The position numbers were made by a program, and so were the translations under genes. This document shows, piece by piece, positions 15,595 through 24,025 of a stretch of DNA of 64,000 bases. Below the pieces are notes generated by a model, which was not told where the DNA came from, made no database searches, and saw only the letters and a program-made list of their open reading frames with translations. The stretch comes from JACDAN01 sp035707105. GTDB taxonomy: Bacteria; Actinomycetota; Thermoleophilia; Gaiellales; Gaiellaceae. Numbering within the stretch: position 1 is the first letter of the stretch; each line of letters begins with the position of its first letter. The stretch lies in NCBI GenBank assembly GCA_035707105.1, contig DASSUI010000013.1, forward strand, positions 52,889 to 116,888. The letters run 5' to 3'.

Positions 15595-15788
15595 ATGAGC
15601 GAGCAGTTCGACCTGATCGTCCTCGGATCGGGATCGGCGGCGCGGGACGGCGCGAACAAGGCGGCGCGCGAGCTCGGCGCCACCGTCCACGATCTCGCAC
15701 GCATGCACCACGCCTTCCGACCTGGGGCGAGGGCGTGAAGGCGACTGCCGAGCAGGCGCTTCTCTCGGCCTTCATCTCTCCTTTGTAA
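15595..15788 (+). pseudogene. Remnant of an FAD/NAD(P) disulfide-reductase-type flavoprotein (N- and C-terminal ends only)
   Basis: A good AGGAGG 6 bases before ATG 15595 leads into FDLIVLGSGSAARDGANKAA, the FAD Rossmann start of mercuric-reductase/mycothione-reductase-like flavoproteins (normally about 450-480 residues). After about 30 residues the frame passes directly to LARMHHAF and stops at 15738. One base out of frame, the sequence continues as PTWGEGVKATAEQALLSAF to a TAA at 15786-15788, resembling the C-terminal dimer-interface end of the same family. The simplest reading is an internal deletion of about 400 codons plus a single-base loss near 15719. Confidence 0.6.
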
Positions 15789-15804
15789 AGGGTTGCTCAT
15801 CCCA

Positions 15805-15823
15805 CGTTTCGCAGTGCGAAACG
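15805..15823. promoter_or_regulatory. Perfect 19-bp palindrome before the carbamoyltransferase
   Basis: CGTTTCGCA-G-TGCGAAACG, 9-bp arms with one central base, ending 21 bases before the carbamoyltransferase ATG. The symmetry and AT-rich steps against a GC-rich background suggest an operator for a dimeric repressor controlling the glycan operon. No regulator gene lies next to it. Confidence 0.45.
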
Positions 15824-15844
15824 AGGGAAGCCGCTTCCGTATCG

Positions 15845-17491
15845 ATGCGAGTCCTGGGCGTGAACGCTGTGTTTCACGACCCCGCCGCCGCACTCGTGGT
15901 CGACGGGGTCACCGCTGCTGCAGCAGAGGAGGAGCGGTTCAACCGGCGCAAGCACGGCAAGGACCCCCTCGCCTTCTCGACGTGGGAGCTGCCGGAGCAC
16001 GCGGCCCGGTGGTGCCTCGAGCACGCCGGCGTCGAAGCGGCGGATCTCGATGCTGTCGCGTACTCGTACGAGCCTGAGCTGGCGCCGGCGAACGGCGACT
16101 CGACGCACGACGAGTGGGAGGGGCTCAGGACCCTCTACACGCGCCGCGCGCCTCTCTTCCTGCGCTCGGCGCTGCCGGGCCTCGACCCCGGAAAGGTCCG
16201 CTTCGTCCCGCACCACGTCGCGCACGCGGCCTCGGCTCATCTCGCCTCGCCGTTCGAGTCCTCGACTGTCATGGCCTTAGACGGTCGTGGCGAGCGGGCG
16301 TCGTACCTCGGCGGCCGGTACGACGGGCAGCGGCTCGAGACGCTGAGGACGCAGGAGCTCCCGCACTCCCTGGGCCTGCTCTACGAGGAGGCGACCGGCC
16401 ATCTCGGCTTCCGCCGCTCGTCGGACGAGTACAAGGTGATGGCGCTCGCCTCGTACGGCGAGCCGAAGTTCCTCGACGCGCTCCGCGAGCGCGTCGGGCT
16501 TGACGGCGAGGGCGGCTACCGCACCGAGCCGGTCGACTGGGAGTCGCTCGTTCCGCGCCGCGGCAAGGACGACGAGTGGGACGACCGGCACGCCGCACTC
16601 GCGGCGAGCGTCCAACGACTGCTCGAGGAGATGCTGCTCGGGCTCGCGGGGTGGCTGCACGAGCGGACCGGCGACCGGGCGCTGACGATGGCCGGCGGCG
16701 TCGCGCTCAACTGCGTCGCGAACTCCGTCCTCTGGCGGGAGGGCCCGTTCGAGGACGTCTGGGTCCAGCCGGCCGCCGGCGACAGCGGCACGGCCCTCGG
16801 CGCCGCGCTCCACGTCGCCGCGGAGCTCGGCGACGCGGTCGAGCCGATGGCGAGCGCGGCGCTCGGCAGGGCCTGGTCCGACGACGACCTCGCGGGCTGG
16901 CTCCGAAGCGCCGGCCTCACGGCGGAACGGCCGGCCGACGTCGCCGAGGAGGTCGCGGAGATCCTCGCGAACGACGGCATCGTCGCCTGGTTCGACGGCC
17001 GCAGCGAGTACGGCCCCCGCGCCCTCGGCCACCGGAGCCTGCTCGCGAGCGCCGCGCACCCGGAGAACCTCGAGCGCCTGAACGACGTCAAGGGCAGAGA
17101 GCAGTTCCGACCCGTGGCGCCGATGGTGCTGCTCGAGCGCGCCGGCGAGATCTTCACGGGCGGCCCGATCCCGAGTCCGCACATGCTGTTCACGCACGAC
17201 GTGAGGCCGGAGTGGCGCGACCGCATCCCTGCGGTCGTCCACGTAGACGGCTCGGCGCGGATCCAGACGATCGAACGGCGGGAGGAGCCGCTCATGGCCG
17301 CCGTCCTGGACGGCGTCGAGCGCCGTACCGGCGTCCCCGTGATGGTGAATACGAGCCTCAACACCGCCGGGCGGCCGATGGTGGACGACCCGCGCGACGC
17401 GCTCGAGTGCTTCGGCTCGGCGCCGGTCGACGTGCTCGCGCTGGGCCCGTTCCTCGTCCGGCGTCCGGCCCTGTCGGAGCAGGCGGCATGA
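15845..17491 (+). CDS. Carbamoyltransferase, NodU/HypF-C (TobZ-like) family
   Basis: 548-residue enzyme that moves a carbamoyl group from carbamoyl phosphate, through carbamoyl-AMP, to a hydroxyl, usually on a sugar. Visible features are the start VNAVFHDPAAALVVDG, the metal-binding PHHVAHAASAH, the ASKHA-type core TMAGGVALNCVANS, and the C-terminal YrdC-related region with EYGPRALGHRSLL and VMVNTSLNTAGRPMV. First gene of a tightly overlapping glycan operon (next start overlaps by 4 bases). In Pseudomonas aeruginosa a related enzyme carbamoylates core heptose, a striking parallel to the heptose genes here. Confidence 0.93.
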   Translation: MRVLGVNAVFHDPAAALVVDGVTAAAAEEERFNRRKHGKDPLAFSTWELPEHAARWCLEHAGVEAADLDAVAYSYEPELAPANGDSTHDEWEGLRTLYTRRAPLFLRSALPGLDPGKVRFVPHHVAHAASAHLASPFESSTVMALDGRGERASYLGGRYDGQRLETLRTQELPHSLGLLYEEATGHLGFRRSSDEYKVMALASYGEPKFLDALRERVGLDGEGGYRTEPVDWESLVPRRGKDDEWDDRHAALAASVQRLLEEMLLGLAGWLHERTGDRALTMAGGVALNCVANSVLWREGPFEDVWVQPAAGDSGTALGAALHVAAELGDAVEPMASAALGRAWSDDDLAGWLRSAGLTAERPADVAEEVAEILANDGIVAWFDGRSEYGPRALGHRSLLASAAHPENLERLNDVKGREQFRPVAPMVLLERAGEIFTGGPIPSPHMLFTHDVRPEWRDRIPAVVHVDGSARIQTIERREEPLMAAVLDGVERRTGVPVMVNTSLNTAGRPMVDDPRDALECFGSAPVDVLALGPFLVRRPALSEQAA

Positions 17492-18909
17492 CCTTCGACA
17501 TCGTGATCCCGAGCGCCGGCAGGCCGAGCCTCCAGGCGCTGCTCGAACGACTCGAGTCCCTCGACGGGCCTCGTCCCGGCCGGGTCATCGTCGTGCGCGA
17601 CGAAGACCGACGCGGGCCCGCCGCGGCTCGCAACAGCGGTTGGCGAGCCGCGTGGGGGGAGTGGGTCGCTTTCCTGGACGACGACGTCCTCCCCGAACGC
17701 GATTGGCTCGTGCGGCTCGCCGCCGACCTCGACGTGCCCGATCACGTCGCCGCGTCGCAGGGGCGCATCCGTGTCCCACTGCCGGAAGGGCGCAGGCCGA
17801 CGGACTGGGAGCGGAACGTCCGGGGGCTGGAGACAGCCCGCTACGCGACGGCGGACATGGCCTACCGGCGCTCGGTGCTCGCCGAGCTGGGCGGGTTCGA
17901 CGACCGATTCCCCCGCGCGTACCGCGAGGACGCAGACCTCGCGCTCCGGGTGCTCCGCGCCGGCTACAGGATCGAGCAGGGACGGCGGCGCGTGGTCCAC
18001 CCCGTGCGAGCTCCCGGCTTCTGGACGTCGGTCCGGCTGCAGGCCGGGAACGCGGACGACGCGCTGATGCGAACGCTGCACGGGCCGCTCTGGCGGGAGC
18101 AGGCCGGCGTTCCCGCCGGACGGCGACGCGTGCACCTGGCGGTGACGGCCGCCGGCGTCGCCGGGTTCGCGGGAGTCGTCTTCGGCAGACGGCGGGTGGC
18201 CGCCGCCGGGCTGCTCGGGTGGCTCACCGGAACGGTGGAGCTCGCCTGGCGCCGAATCGCTCCGGGACCGCGGACGCCGCACGAGATCGTCCGGATGGCA
18301 GCCACCAGCGCCGCCCTGCCGGCGGCGGCCGCCGTCCACTGGGCCGCCGGCTGGGCCCGCGCGGCCCGGCTCCGCCGGCGGAGGCCCGACCGCCCAGCGG
18401 CGGTTCTGCTCGACCGCGACGGAACGCTCGTCCACGACGTTCCGTACAACGGCGACCCCGAGCGCGTGATCCCCGCGCCCGGCGCGCGCGAGGCGCTCGA
18501 CCGTCTTCGAGCCGCCGGCGTGCCGCTGGCGGTGATCAGCAACCAGAGCGGCGTCGCACGCGGCCTCCTCTCGCATGCCCAAGTCGAGGCGGTCAACCGT
18601 CGCATCGAGGCGCTGCTCGGCCCGTTCGACGCCTGGCTCTACTGCCCGCACGGGCCGGACGACACCTGCGACTGCCGGAAGCCGGAGCCCGGGATGGTGC
18701 TCGCGGCGGCGTCGCGGCTCGGCGTGAGCGCGGACCGGTGCGTGGTCGTCGGCGACATCGGGTCGGACGTGGAGGCGGCCCGCGCCGCGGGCGCACGGTC
18801 CGTCCTCGTCCCGACGGCCGTCACCCGACGGACCGAGATCGACGCGGCCACGGAGGTCGCGCGCGACCTGGGCGAGGCCGTCGACCTGCTCCTCGGGGGC
18901 GCGCGATGA
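17488..18909 (+). CDS. Fusion: family 2 glycosyltransferase plus GmhB-like heptose-bisphosphate phosphatase
   Basis: 473 residues. Residues about 1-215 form a GT2 (GT-A) domain with a nucleotide-sugar site FLDDDVLPERDW and the acceptor region GFDDRFPRAYREDADLALR. Residues about 215-295 contain hydrophobic segments, probably a membrane hairpin. From about 300 comes a HAD-IIIA phosphatase: LLDRDGTLVHD (D308, D310), SNQSGVARG, the zinc loop CPHGPDDTCDC and RKPEPGM, as in D-glycero-D-manno-heptose-1,7-bisphosphate 7-phosphatase. The two activities are normally on separate proteins. The ATG overlaps the previous stop, and the next gene overlaps by 4 bases. Confidence 0.88.
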   Translation: MTFDIVIPSAGRPSLQALLERLESLDGPRPGRVIVVRDEDRRGPAAARNSGWRAAWGEWVAFLDDDVLPERDWLVRLAADLDVPDHVAASQGRIRVPLPEGRRPTDWERNVRGLETARYATADMAYRRSVLAELGGFDDRFPRAYREDADLALRVLRAGYRIEQGRRRVVHPVRAPGFWTSVRLQAGNADDALMRTLHGPLWREQAGVPAGRRRVHLAVTAAGVAGFAGVVFGRRRVAAAGLLGWLTGTVELAWRRIAPGPRTPHEIVRMAATSAALPAAAAVHWAAGWARAARLRRRRPDRPAAVLLDRDGTLVHDVPYNGDPERVIPAPGAREALDRLRAAGVPLAVISNQSGVARGLLSHAQVEAVNRRIEALLGPFDAWLYCPHGPDDTCDCRKPEPGMVLAAASRLGVSADRCVVVGDIGSDVEAARAAGARSVLVPTAVTRRTEIDAATEVARDLGEAVDLLLGGAR

Positions 18910-19937
18910 AGCCGCACGTGCTCGTCGTGCGGCTGGACAGCGACGGCGACGTCCTCGTCACGGGACCGGCGGTCCGGGCGGTGGCGGCGGGCGCGAGCCG
19001 AGTGACGCTCCTCTCCGGACCGCGAGGCGAGCAGGCCGCGCGGCTCCTTCCCGGCGTCGACCGGCTCGTGGTGCACCGCGCCGCCTGGATCGACCCCGAG
19101 CCCGACCCCGTCGACCGGGCGGCGATCCTCGCGCTCGTCGACGAGCTGGCGGCGCTCAGGGCCGACTCCGCCGTCATCTTCACGTCGTTCCACCAGAGCG
19201 CGCTGCCGACCGGACTCCTCCTCCGCATGGCGGGCATCCGCCGGATCGGCGGGATCAGCGACGACTACCCGGGATCGCTGCTCGACGTCCGCCACCGCGT
19301 TCGCGACGACCTCCACGAGGTCGAGCGCGCGCTCTCGCTCGCTGCGGCTTGCGGCTTCCACCTGCCCCGGGCGGACGACGGTCGGCTGGCGGTGCGGCGG
19401 CCCGCCGACCGCATTCCGCTCGCCCCGGGCTACGTCGTCCTGCATCCGGGCGCGTCCGTGCCCGCCCGCGCCTGGCCGGCTGCGCTCCACGCGGAGCTTG
19501 CGGAGCGGCTGGCCGAGAGCGGGCGTCGCGTCGTCGTCACCGGCTCGCCCGGCGAGCGCGAGCTGACCGCCGCCGTCGCCGGGGCGCATCCCGGCGTCGT
19601 GGATCTCGGCGGCCGGACGAGTCTCGGTGAGCTCGCAGTCGTCCTCGGAGACGCGGACGCGGTCGTCGTCGGGAACACGGGGCCCGCGCATCTGGCGGCC
19701 GCCGTCGGCGCGCCCGTCGTCTCGCTCTTCGCGCCCGTCGTGCCGGCCGTCCGCTGGCGGCCGTGGAAAGTCCCGCACGTCCTGCTCGGCGACCAGGACG
19801 CACCCTGCGCCGGAACCCGGGCGCGGGAGTGTCCCCTGCCCGGCCACCCGTGCCTCGCATCCGTGCGGCCGGAGGATGTGGAGGAGGCGCTGAAGCAGCT
19901 CGTCCCCGCGACACAGCGAGAGGCGGTGGCGCTGTGA
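18906..19937 (+). CDS. Family 9 glycosyltransferase (ADP-heptose transferase-like), copy 1
   Basis: 343-residue GT-B enzyme of the GT9 family, which uses ADP-heptose. N-terminal VVRLDSDGDVLVTGPAVRAV corresponds to the heptosyltransferase loop around the catalytic Asp. The C-terminal donor site has LHPGASVPARAW, VVTGSPGE and VVGNTGPAHLAAAVGAPVVS, the hallmark of GT9. No membrane segment. In Gram-negatives this family adds heptose to lipopolysaccharide; here no lipid A genes are in view, so the acceptor is unknown. Both ends overlap neighbours by 4 bases. Confidence 0.9.
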   Translation: MKPHVLVVRLDSDGDVLVTGPAVRAVAAGASRVTLLSGPRGEQAARLLPGVDRLVVHRAAWIDPEPDPVDRAAILALVDELAALRADSAVIFTSFHQSALPTGLLLRMAGIRRIGGISDDYPGSLLDVRHRVRDDLHEVERALSLAAACGFHLPRADDGRLAVRRPADRIPLAPGYVVLHPGASVPARAWPAALHAELAERLAESGRRVVVTGSPGERELTAAVAGAHPGVVDLGGRTSLGELAVVLGDADAVVVGNTGPAHLAAAVGAPVVSLFAPVVPAVRWRPWKVPHVLLGDQDAPCAGTRARECPLPGHPCLASVRPEDVEEALKQLVPATQREAVAL

Positions 19938-20860
19938 AGGTCTTCCTCTGGCACGTCCACGGCGGGTACACGAACGCGCTCGTCCAGGGCGGGCACGAGT
20001 ACCTGCTCCCGGTCCTGCCCGACCGCGGCGACGACGGCCGCGGCCGTTCGCAGACGTTCGACTGGCCCGCCTCGGCGGTCGAGGTCACGCCGGAAGAGGC
20101 GGCGGACGCCGACGTCGACGTGGTCATCCTCCAGCGGCCCGAGGAGCTACATCACCTCGCCGCCGAGTGGCTCGGCGACCGCGACGTTCCGACCGTCTAC
20201 CTCGAGCACTCGCTGCCGCAGGGCCGCATCTCCGAGATGCGGCACGCGGCGGCCGACCGCCGTGACCTGACCCTCGTCCACGTGACGCACTTCAACGCCC
20301 TCTTCTGGGACACGGGGACGACACGCACCCGCGTGATCGAGCACGGGGTGGTCGACCCCGGGTACCGCTACTCCGGCGAGCTCGCGCGCGGCGCGGTCGT
20401 GGTCAACGAGCCCGTCCGGCGCGGCCGTGTCACCGGAACCGATCTCCTCCCCTCGCTCAACGGCTCGGTTCCGCTCGACCTGTTCGGAATGGGCACCGAG
20501 GAGATCGGCGGGATCGGCGACGTCGCGCCGCCCCGCCTGTGGAACGAGCTGGGGCGCCGCCGCTCCTACGTGCACCCGATCCGCTGGACGTCGCTCGGCC
20601 TCTCCCTGCTCGAGGCCATGCACGTCGGGATGCCGATCGTCGCCCTCGCGACGACCGAGGTGGTGGAGGCCGTCCCGCCCGAGGCCGGCGAGGTCTCGAC
20701 GAGCGTCGAACGGCTATCCGAGGCATTGCGCAGGTTCATCGCCGATCCGGACGAGGCGCGCGAGCGCGGCCTCACGGCCCGTCGGGCGGCGCTCGACCGA
20801 TACGCGCTCGACCGGTTCCTCGCCGACTGGGACGCCGTGCTCGAGGAGGCGGCCGCATGA
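19934..20860 (+). CDS. GT-B glycosyltransferase, divergent
   Basis: 308-residue protein with GT-B features in its C-terminal half: SLGLSLLEAMHVGMPIVALA followed by a VVEAVPPEAG stretch, the pattern that contacts the sugar nucleotide in GT4 enzymes, then a closing helical region. The N-terminal half (FLWHVHGGYTNALVQGGHEY) is atypical, and family assignment beyond GT-B is uncertain. GTG start overlapping the GT9 stop by 4 bases, ATGA overlap with the following GT4 gene. Confidence 0.75.
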   Translation: MKVFLWHVHGGYTNALVQGGHEYLLPVLPDRGDDGRGRSQTFDWPASAVEVTPEEAADADVDVVILQRPEELHHLAAEWLGDRDVPTVYLEHSLPQGRISEMRHAAADRRDLTLVHVTHFNALFWDTGTTRTRVIEHGVVDPGYRYSGELARGAVVVNEPVRRGRVTGTDLLPSLNGSVPLDLFGMGTEEIGGIGDVAPPRLWNELGRRRSYVHPIRWTSLGLSLLEAMHVGMPIVALATTEVVEAVPPEAGEVSTSVERLSEALRRFIADPDEARERGLTARRAALDRYALDRFLADWDAVLEEAAA

Positions 20861-22080
20861 GGATCGCGATGGTCTCGGAGCACGCCAGCCCGCTGGCCGT
20901 GCTGGGCGGCGTCGACGCCGGCGGCCAGAACGTCTACGTCGCGGCGCTCTCGCAGGAGCTGGCACGGCGCGGCGTCGAGGTCGTCGTCCACACGCGGCGC
21001 GACGCCGCGAACCTACCCCGCCGCGTGCAGCTCGCACCGCGCGTGACCGTCGATCACGTGGACGCCGGACCCGCAGCGCACATCGCAAATCCGATCGACA
21101 ACCTCCTGCCCTTCATGGACGAGTTCGCGGAGGACCTCGCCGCGACCTGGGAGCGGGAGCGCCCCGACGTCGTCCACTCGCACTTCTGGATGTCCGGCCG
21201 CGCGTCGATCGCCGCGGCCACGCCGCTCGACGTCCCGGTCGTCCATACCTTCCACGCGCTCGGCGTGGTGAAGCGCCGGCACCAGGGCGCCAAGGACACG
21301 AGCCCGCGCGAGCGGATTCCGGAGGAGCGGTCGATCGTCGAGCGGGCCGACCGGATCATCGCGACCTGCAGCGACGAGGTCTTCGAGCTCGCGCGCCTCG
21401 GAGCCGATCGCCGTCAGATCAGCGTCGTGCCCTGCGGCGTCAACCTCGACCTCTTCCGGCCCGAGGGGCCCGTCGAGCCCCGGCCGCCGGGCATGCACCG
21501 CGTCGTCTGCGTCACGCGCATGGTCGAGCGGAAGGGCGTCGGGAACGTCGTCGCCGCGCTGGCGGACGTTCCACGGACGGAGCTCGTGATCGCGGGCGGC
21601 GCCGCGCTCGACGAGCTCGTCCTCGACCCCGAGTACCGGCGGCTCGTCGCGCTCGCAGAGGACGCGGGCGTGGGCGACCGCGTTCGCTTCACGGGCAGGC
21701 TCGAGCGGAGCGAGGTCCCGCGGCTGATCCGCTCCGCGGACGTCGTCGTGTGCGTTCCCTGGTACGAGCCCTTCGGCATCGTGCCGCTCGAGGCCATGGC
21801 CTGCGGCGTCCCGGTCGTCGGCTCGGCCGTCGGCGGGCTGCTTGACACCGTCGTCCATGGCCTGACCGGCGTGCACGTCCCGCCGCGTCGCCCCGATCGC
21901 ATCGCCGCCGCGCTGAATGAGCTGCTGGCCGACCCTGAACGGCGCGCCGCTCTCGGCCGGGCCGCGGCCGTCCGCGCCCGGACCCGCTACGGCTGGGGCC
22001 GCATCGCCGACTCCGTCCTCGCGGTGTACGGGGAGGTCGCCCGAGCGCCGTCCCTGAGCCTCGGAGAGGTGGCGCAGTGA
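20857..22080 (+). CDS. Family 4 glycosyltransferase
   Basis: 407-residue retaining GT-B enzyme. The N-terminal domain begins with GGVDAGGQNVYVAALSQEL, which resembles the glycine-rich acceptor/donor loop of MshA and sucrose-phosphate-synthase-like GT4 enzymes. The C-terminal domain contains VPCGVNLDLF, VTRMVERKGV and the E-x7-E region EPFGIVPLEAMACGVPVVGS. It transfers a sugar from a nucleotide donor; the position in the operon suggests glycan assembly. The stop overlaps the gmhA-like GTG. Confidence 0.9.
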   Translation: MRIAMVSEHASPLAVLGGVDAGGQNVYVAALSQELARRGVEVVVHTRRDAANLPRRVQLAPRVTVDHVDAGPAAHIANPIDNLLPFMDEFAEDLAATWERERPDVVHSHFWMSGRASIAAATPLDVPVVHTFHALGVVKRRHQGAKDTSPRERIPEERSIVERADRIIATCSDEVFELARLGADRRQISVVPCGVNLDLFRPEGPVEPRPPGMHRVVCVTRMVERKGVGNVVAALADVPRTELVIAGGAALDELVLDPEYRRLVALAEDAGVGDRVRFTGRLERSEVPRLIRSADVVVCVPWYEPFGIVPLEAMACGVPVVGSAVGGLLDTVVHGLTGVHVPPRRPDRIAAALNELLADPERRAALGRAAAVRARTRYGWGRIADSVLAVYGEVARAPSLSLGEVAQ

Positions 22081-22679
22081 TCGAACCGGTTCCGTTCATG
22101 ATCGGGCACGAGCATCTCGCGGCACTCGCGCGCCCACTTGCGCAACTGACGGCTGACGTCGACCGGCTCGGCGCGTGGGGACGCCACCTCGCCCGCGTCC
22201 TCGTCACGGGCGGCCGCCTTCTCGCCGCCGGGAACGGCGGAAGCGCCGCCCAGGCCCAGCACCTGACGAGCGAGCTCGTGGGCAGGTATCGAGCTGACCG
22301 GCCGCCGTTGAGCGCGGTCGCCCTGCACGCAGAGAGCTCGAGCTTCACGGCGATCGCGAACGACTACGGTGCCGAGGAGGCGTTCGCGCGGCAGGTTCGC
22401 GCGCACGGTCGGCCTGGCGACGTGCTGCTCGTGCTGTCGACCTCCGGGGGAAGCTCGAACGTTATCGCCGCGCTCGACGCCGCGAATGACGTCGGGCTCA
22501 CCGCATGGGCGCTTACAGGACCCGCTCCCAACCCGACCTGCGACGGGGCGGACGACGCGATTTGCGTCGACGCGCCGCAGACGGCGACCGTCCAGGAAGT
22601 CCACCAGGTTGCGATCCACCTGCTCTGTGCCGCCGTCGAAACCGAGGTCATGCTGCTCTCGCCGGGAGAGGCGCGGTGA
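22077..22679 (+). CDS. gmhA: Phosphoheptose isomerase (sedoheptulose-7-phosphate isomerase)
   Basis: 200-residue SIS-domain isomerase converting sedoheptulose 7-phosphate to D-glycero-D-manno-heptose 7-phosphate, the first step of nucleotide-heptose synthesis. Motifs are GNGGSAAQAQHLTSELVGR, SFTAIANDYG and STSGGSSNVIAALDAAN, and the metal-binding TVQEVHQVAIHLLC near the C-terminus. GTG start, 4-base overlaps on both sides. Third-codon positions carry noticeably more A/T than in the flanking glycosyltransferase genes, shared with the next gene. Confidence 0.93.
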   Translation: MIEPVPFMIGHEHLAALARPLAQLTADVDRLGAWGRHLARVLVTGGRLLAAGNGGSAAQAQHLTSELVGRYRADRPPLSAVALHAESSSFTAIANDYGAEEAFARQVRAHGRPGDVLLVLSTSGGSSNVIAALDAANDVGLTAWALTGPAPNPTCDGADDAICVDAPQTATVQEVHQVAIHLLCAAVETEVMLLSPGEAR

Positions 22680-24025
22680 GCCCGCTCCGCCTCACCGTGG
22701 TCGGGGACGCGCTGCTCGATCGCGATCTCGACGGGCGCGTCGAGCGGCTCTGCCCGGAAGCCCCCGTTCCGGTGCTCGACGCGGTCGCGGAACGATCGCG
22801 GCCCGGCGGCGCTGGGCTCGCCGCTGCCCTCGCCGCAATCGACGGACACGTCGTCACGCTTGTGACGGCACTCTCGCAGGACGCCCCGGGGATGGAGCTC
22901 GCTTCGTTGCTGGGAGAGGCCGGCGTCGACGTCGTCGACCTCGGCCTCCGGTCGGAAACGCCCGTAAAGGTCCGGCTCCGCTGTGACGGCCGCCTGCTGC
23001 TCCGCCTCGATCACGGAGGCCGCCGCCCGCCGGAGATCGGCCCCGCGAGCGTGGATGCCGTGGCTGCGGTCAGGGAGGCGCAGGGGGTGCTCGTCGCCGA
23101 CTACGGCTGTGGAGTCGCCGCCGAGCCCGAGATCCGCAACGCTCTCGCCGAGGCCGGACCAGTCGTCTGGGACCCTCATCCGCTGGGGGCCACTCCGGTT
23201 GAGGGCTGCACGCTCGTGACGCCGAACGACCGGGAAGCCGGCTCGACCCGCGGTCTCGCAGAGGCCGAGCGGCGCGCGAGGTCACTTCGGACAGAGTGGT
23301 CGGCGAAGGCGCTCGCCATGACCATGGGTGCCAACGGAGCGCTTCTCGTCGACGAAGGACCGGCGGTCGTCATCCCCGCTCCCCCTGCGGCGGGCGGCGA
23401 CCCGTGCGGCGCTGGAGATCGATTTTCCGCCACGGCGTGCGCACGGCTCGCGGCAGACGACGCTGTTCTTACCGCCGTGGCCGCGGCCGTCGAGTCCGCC
23501 TCCGCCTTCGTCGCTGCGGGCGGCGCGACGTCAGTCGAGCTCGAGCACTCGGCCAATTCGCCGGCGGGTAGACGGGAAGCGATCGAGGTTGTCGAGCGCA
23601 TTCGGGCCCGCGGTGGTCGCGTCGTCGCGACCGGCGGCTGCTTTGACCTGCTCCACGCGGGGCACGTTGCCATGCTCGCCGCGGCGCGCGATCTCGGGGA
23701 TTGCCTGGTCGTGTGTCTCAACTCCGATGAATCGGTGCGACGCGTCAAAGGGCCGGATCGTCCGCTCATGCCCGAGGAGGAGCGGGCAGCCGTTCTCCGC
23801 GCGCTTCGTTGCGTCGATGCCGTGGCCCTCTTCGATGAGGACACGCCGGCCAGGGTTCTCGAGTGGATCAGGCCGGACGTCTTTGCGAAGGGCGGCGACT
23901 ACGCGGCCGACGAGCTACCCGAGGCCTCCGTCGTGGAGCAGTGGGGCGGCGAGGTCGCGATTCTCCCCTATCTCGAGGGACGCTCGACGACGAGGCTGTT
24001 GGAGGAGGCCGCCGCGCGTGCGTGA
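22676..24025 (+). CDS. hldE: Bifunctional heptose 7-phosphate kinase / heptose 1-phosphate adenylyltransferase, HldE-like
   Basis: 449 residues with the two HldE domains in order. The PfkB-type kinase (about 1-305) has the catalytic-base region GGDPCGAGDRFSA at about 240-252 and NDREA-like substrate residues. The cytidylyltransferase-like domain (about 315-449) has GGCFDLLHAGHVAML near 320, LNSDESVRRVKGPDRPL and KGGDYAADELPE. Together with GmhA and the GmhB-like domain it completes synthesis of ADP-D-glycero-beta-D-manno-heptose. No HldD epimerase is found. The start overlaps gmhA; the stop lies inside the SDR gene. Confidence 0.9.
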   Translation: MSPLRLTVVGDALLDRDLDGRVERLCPEAPVPVLDAVAERSRPGGAGLAAALAAIDGHVVTLVTALSQDAPGMELASLLGEAGVDVVDLGLRSETPVKVRLRCDGRLLLRLDHGGRRPPEIGPASVDAVAAVREAQGVLVADYGCGVAAEPEIRNALAEAGPVVWDPHPLGATPVEGCTLVTPNDREAGSTRGLAEAERRARSLRTEWSAKALAMTMGANGALLVDEGPAVVIPAPPAAGGDPCGAGDRFSATACARLAADDAVLTAVAAAVESASAFVAAGGATSVELEHSANSPAGRREAIEVVERIRARGGRVVATGGCFDLLHAGHVAMLAAARDLGDCLVVCLNSDESVRRVKGPDRPLMPEEERAAVLRALRCVDAVALFDEDTPARVLEWIRPDVFAKGGDYAADELPEASVVEQWGGEVAILPYLEGRSTTRLLEEAAARA

